A stretch of DNA of 63,526 bases from Halocynthiibacter namhaensis (lineage in GTDB: Bacteria > Pseudomonadota > Alphaproteobacteria > Rhodobacterales > Rhodobacteraceae), in NCBI RefSeq assembly GCF_000812685.1, contig NZ_JWIF01000002.1:1-63526 (forward strand), given 5' to 3'. This document shows positions 61,027 through 63,526 of the stretch, piece by piece. Under the pieces are notes generated by a model. That model saw only the letters and a list, made by a program, of their open reading frames with translations. It was not told the DNA's origin and did no database searches. The stretch's first letter is position 1. Each line of letters starts with the position of its first letter. The position numbers were made by a program, and so were the translations under genes.

Positions 61027-62538
61027 ATGACTGCTCCCATCAAGATCGTTCCAAAAACTTCCGTGGACCAAAATACATGGAATTTCCTGCGTGACGCCAT
61101 GATTACTCCGACTGGATTTCGTGAATACGATGCCAGATGGAAATATCCAGAAGACATCAATCTCCCTGGTATCACAGCATTGGGTCTTGGGTTGGGAACA
61201 CAAATGCGTCAGCGCGGTCTAAAGCCGGAAATCGCAGTTGGGAATGACTACCGATCCTATTCACTGACCATCAAAAACGCGCTAATGCTCGGCTTGATAC
61301 AAGCCGGGATCGCAGTAAAGGATATCGGGCCGGCTCTGTCCCCAATGGCGTATTTCGCGCAATTTCACCTCGACGTGCCTGCCGTCGCGATGGTCACGGC
61401 AAGCCACAACCCCAACGGTTGGACTGGTGTTAAAATGGGCTTTGAGCGCCCACTTACCCATGGTCCAGATGAAATGAATGAACTGCGAGATATCGTACTA
61501 AATGGGGAAGGTGCCCCTCACACTGGCGGCTCATATGAATTTGTTGATGGTGTACGTGAGGCTTATCTTGACGATCTCGTTGGGGACTTCAAGATGACGC
61601 GTAAACTCAAAATTGTCTGCGCAACGGGCAATGGTACGGCCTCAGCTTTTGCCCCCGAGTTGTTTGAACGCCTTGGGGTCGAAGTCGTGGCCTCACACAA
61701 CGAACTGGACTATGATTTCCCGCATTACAACCCAAACCCTGAAGCGATGGAAATGCTGCACGATATGGCAAAATCGGTCAAAACATCAGGAGCTGACCTT
61801 GCCTTGGGGTTTGACGGGGACGGTGACCGCTGTGGTGTAGTTGACAACGAAGGCAAGGAAATTTTCGCCGATAAAGTCGGTGTTATTATGGCACGAGACT
61901 TATCCAAATTATACCCCGGTGCCACATTTGTGGCCGACGTGAAGTCAACTGGCCTGTACGCGTCCGACCCGGTGCTAAAAGCCAATGGCGTAAAAGCAGA
62001 CTACTGGAAAACTGGGCACAGCCACATGAAACGGCGTGTGCGTGACCTAGGCGCATTGGCAGGGTTTGAGAAATCAGGTCACTATTTCCTCGCCGAACCT
62101 TTGGGACGCGGGTACGACTGTGGTCTTAGGGTCGCCGTTGAAATGTGTAAACTTTTAGATCGCAACCCAGATCAATCTATGGCTGATCTGAATCGCGCCT
62201 TGCCTAAAACATGGGCTACACCAACCATGTCGCCGTGGTGTGCCGATACTGAAAAATACGACGTTCTAGACCGCATCGTTGCGCGTTTGGTTGACCTTCA
62301 TCAAACTGGTAAAACCATTGCTGGTCGCAAAATTTCTGAGGTCGTCACGGTAAATGGCGCGCGGGTCATTCTCGACAATGGCGCTTGGGGCTTGGTCAGG
62401 GCATCGTCGAATACACCAAATCTTGTTGTCGTCTGTGAAAGCCCTGAAAGCGAAACAGAAATGCGTTCCATTTTCACCGACATTGATGCGGTTATCCGTA
62501 CCGAACCCACCGTCGGTGCATATGATCAGACAATTTGA
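61027..62538 (+). CDS. manB: phosphomannomutase/phosphoglucomutase
   Basis: 503-residue alpha-D-phosphohexomutase. Phosphoserine is in TASHNPNGWTGVK, the Mg2+ loop is LGFDGDGDRCG, the sugar loop is GFEKSGHYFLAEP (GEKSGH-type) and the C-terminal phosphate loop RASSNTPNLVV. It would supply mannose-1-P or glucose-1-P for capsule sugar nucleotides, fitting its place after kpsT-kpsE. It is somewhat longer than ManB of enterics (about 456). No clear terminator follows; IS66 remnants start within about 130 bases. Confidence 0.9.
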   Translation: MTAPIKIVPKTSVDQNTWNFLRDAMITPTGFREYDARWKYPEDINLPGITALGLGLGTQMRQRGLKPEIAVGNDYRSYSLTIKNALMLGLIQAGIAVKDIGPALSPMAYFAQFHLDVPAVAMVTASHNPNGWTGVKMGFERPLTHGPDEMNELRDIVLNGEGAPHTGGSYEFVDGVREAYLDDLVGDFKMTRKLKIVCATGNGTASAFAPELFERLGVEVVASHNELDYDFPHYNPNPEAMEMLHDMAKSVKTSGADLALGFDGDGDRCGVVDNEGKEIFADKVGVIMARDLSKLYPGATFVADVKSTGLYASDPVLKANGVKADYWKTGHSHMKRRVRDLGALAGFEKSGHYFLAEPLGRGYDCGLRVAVEMCKLLDRNPDQSMADLNRALPKTWATPTMSPWCADTEKYDVLDRIVARLVDLHQTGKTIAGRKISEVVTVNGARVILDNGAWGLVRASSNTPNLVVVCESPESETEMRSIFTDIDAVIRTEPTVGAYDQTI

Positions 62539-62671
62539 CCCCAAACAGTTATAGCAGCCGACTTTCTCGCGGCTATTAGGGTCCATTGGCGTATGCCGCC
62601 GTTCTGCGCGGATACAAACTGCTATTGCAGAGTTTGATCTGACACGTGATCTAAATCACGACAATCAGTGC

Positions 62672-63010
62672 GTGGAGAAGGATGCGCTAATTTCGACCCG
62701 AAGTGCGGAAATTAAGGTATTGAAGACAGATAACCGATTGCTTCGTGCTCAGGTGAATAAGCTTGCCGATATGAATTTTGGACCGTCGAGTGAGAAAACT
62801 GACAGCCAGTCAAAAAACGACAAGCCAGCTCCTGAAGATCTCCAATGCTCTGCCCCTTCCAGCGCACCAAAGAACCCTGACGATACAAAGAAACAGGAAA
62901 CCAAAGCGCGTGGCATGCGGGGACGACAAGCTGTAGAAATACCCGACAACCTCCCGCGTGACTTGCGCGTGATTGAACCAGAAAACGGATCTATCCGGCT
63001 GCACGTTTGA
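62672..63010 (+). pseudogene. IS66-family TnpC transposase, N-terminal fragment
   Basis: The 112-codon frame reads through ADMNFGPSSEKTDSQS and RGRQAVEIPDNLPRDLRV, the N-terminal leucine-zipper/zinc-knuckle entry of IS66 TnpC (normally over 500 residues). The open reading extends upstream to about 62591 without a start I trust. After PENGSIRL the sequence switches into the opposite-strand TnpA fragment and stops, so only about a fifth of the gene is left. GTG at 62672 is only a nominal start. Confidence 0.75.
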
Positions 63011-63203
63011 GGTCGGCCCGCCATTTATAGACGAGTGATTGTGAGACATTGCATCGTTTCATGACATCGTCGACTTGGAGTGAACCGTCATCGAGGCTAT
63101 TTGTGATAAACCGTTTGAAACTGGGAGGCCAAACTCGGCGGCCGCCTGCGTGGACTTCTATAGTGAAGCCGTAGACTTCGAATGAATGTGGAAACTTGCT
63201 CAT
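62991..63203 (-). pseudogene. IS66-family TnpA, truncated
   Basis: 70-codon frame from ATG 63203 (AAGGG upstream) with FTIEVHAGGRRVWPPSFKRFI...VDDVMKRCNVSQSLVYKWRADLKRAAG, the helix-turn-helix part of the IS66 TnpA helper. It ends at a stop created at the joint with the TnpC fragment, which lies in the opposite direction, near 62993-63000. An intact element would have TnpA, TnpB and TnpC in one direction, so a deletion or inversion has occurred. Confidence 0.75.
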
Positions 63204-63266
63204 TACTGTCACCCTTTTTGTTTGAGGCAGTATGTCATGCGGGTATTTATAGTGTCAGATCCAAAA

Positions 63267-63290
63267 TCGGGGGTCACTTGCAACGCTTAC
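63267..63290 (-). mobile_element. left end of the inner IS66 element
   Basis: On the minus strand GTAAGCGTTGCAAGTGACCC begins at 63290, about 86 bases before the truncated tnpA. GTAAGCG is the usual IS66-family terminus, so this is probably the left inverted repeat of the element holding that tnpA. Confidence 0.6.
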
Positions 63291-63401
63291 TTCATAGCTT
63301 CCATGTAGAAACTCCCTTCAAATCTATCAGGAAGCAAAATCTCACAGAAGAAACTAACATGCTATGTGGGGTCAGCGCACGGCATCCAGTTTACCGCTTA
63401 C
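63291..63401 (-). mobile_element. left-end fragment of a second, outer IS66 element
   Basis: On the minus strand GTAAGCGGTAAACTGG begins at 63401, another IS66-type terminus, followed by about 95 bases of leader, a GGGAG ribosome-binding site and ATG (63304) GAA GCT ATG AA. The frame is cut right there by the GTAAGCG of the inner element at 63290. It looks like the 5' end of one IS66 split by insertion of another. Confidence 0.55.
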
Positions 63402-63440
63402 TTTACAGTTCTGGAGATACTTCAGGGGTGCACAAAAAGA

Positions 63441-63475
63441 CCCGCGATCGTATTTCTACGACGCGGGTTTTTTTT
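63441..63475 (+). terminator. rho-independent terminator outside the IS66 remnants
   Basis: CCCGCG (63441-63446) pairs with CGCGGG (63462-63467), extended inside by TCGTA-TTTC-TACGA, and is followed by eight T. Very strong. Its gene is not visible; it may have ended the capsule transcript before the IS insertions. The remaining bases to 63526 show no gene. Confidence 0.82.
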
Positions 63476-63526
63476 GTTTGATATCGTTTTGAGAGGATCT
63501 AATTGGCTTCTTACTAGGTTTGGCGG

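Noticed and set aside
62545-62580. AGCCG...CGGCT stem after manB considered as a terminator
   Set aside because: Only five base pairs and no T-run.
63182-63481. 99-codon plus-strand frame at the window end
   Set aside because: It runs across the IS66 termini and into the strong terminator, so it is not a gene.

Overview
The window looks like ordinary chromosome of a marine alphaproteobacterium of the Roseobacter group (Rhodobacterales). This rests on several things read from the sequence: a SAM/SAH-type riboswitch before metK (a class described only from Rhodobacterales), an irr//fabA-fabB-fabI divergent block, a lnt-corC-ybeY-phoH-miaB order, a BKACE-type carnitine module, and a KpsE-like capsule protein. 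Genus and species cannot be fixed from the window. I saw no rRNA, tRNA, CRISPR array or prophage.

Layout. (1) 1-5.7 kb, minus strand: start of metK behind its riboswitch, then lnt, a CorC-like CBS protein, ybeY, phoH and miaB. (2) 5.7-13.5 kb: a conserved hypothetical, an MFS transporter, trmL, a GNAT acetyltransferase, irr, divergent fabA-fabB-fabI for unsaturated fatty acid synthesis, and a serine hydrolase. (3) 13.5-19.8 kb, minus strand: rarA and a probable carnitine catabolic operon (aldo/keto reductase, BKACE enzyme, lipoprotein, small membrane protein, a carnitine dehydrogenase fused to a thioesterase, SDR). (4) 20-23.4 kb: MFS transporter and metG, flanked by two copies of a structured intergenic repeat.

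(5) 23.4-36.7 kb is the most striking region: a divergent polyamine uptake and gamma-glutamylation locus. One arm is gntR-puuA-spuC-puuB; the other is potF-potG-potH-[potI fused in frame to a second PuuA-like glutamine synthetase]-puuB2-class I amidotransferase-gamma-glutamylcyclotransferase-like protein. Similar TGATCA-type dyads precede both puuA and potF, suggesting common control by the GntR/FCD regulator. (6) 36.7-44.3 kb: MATE exporter, small membrane protein, gltX, a VOC protein divergent from soxR with a textbook SoxR box between them, nadE, and a MORN-repeat protein with about 18 repeats. (7) 44.3-54.5 kb: leuA behind a leucine-rich leader peptide, a DUF2141-like exported protein, a sterol-desaturase-type hydroxylase, the elongasome operon mreBCD-mrdA-rodA and a hydroxyacid dehydrogenase.

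(8) 54.5-63.5 kb: two conserved hypotheticals (one SseB-like), an Fe-S-type uracil-DNA glycosylase, nhaA, and the edge of a capsule locus (KpsT-like ATPase, KpsE-like polymer export protein, phosphomannomutase) that runs into a patch of broken, apparently nested IS66-family elements.

Starts were chosen from visible ribosome-binding sites and family N-termini, so many genes are shorter than the longest open frame. All family assignments are from reading the translated sequence; no database search was possible.
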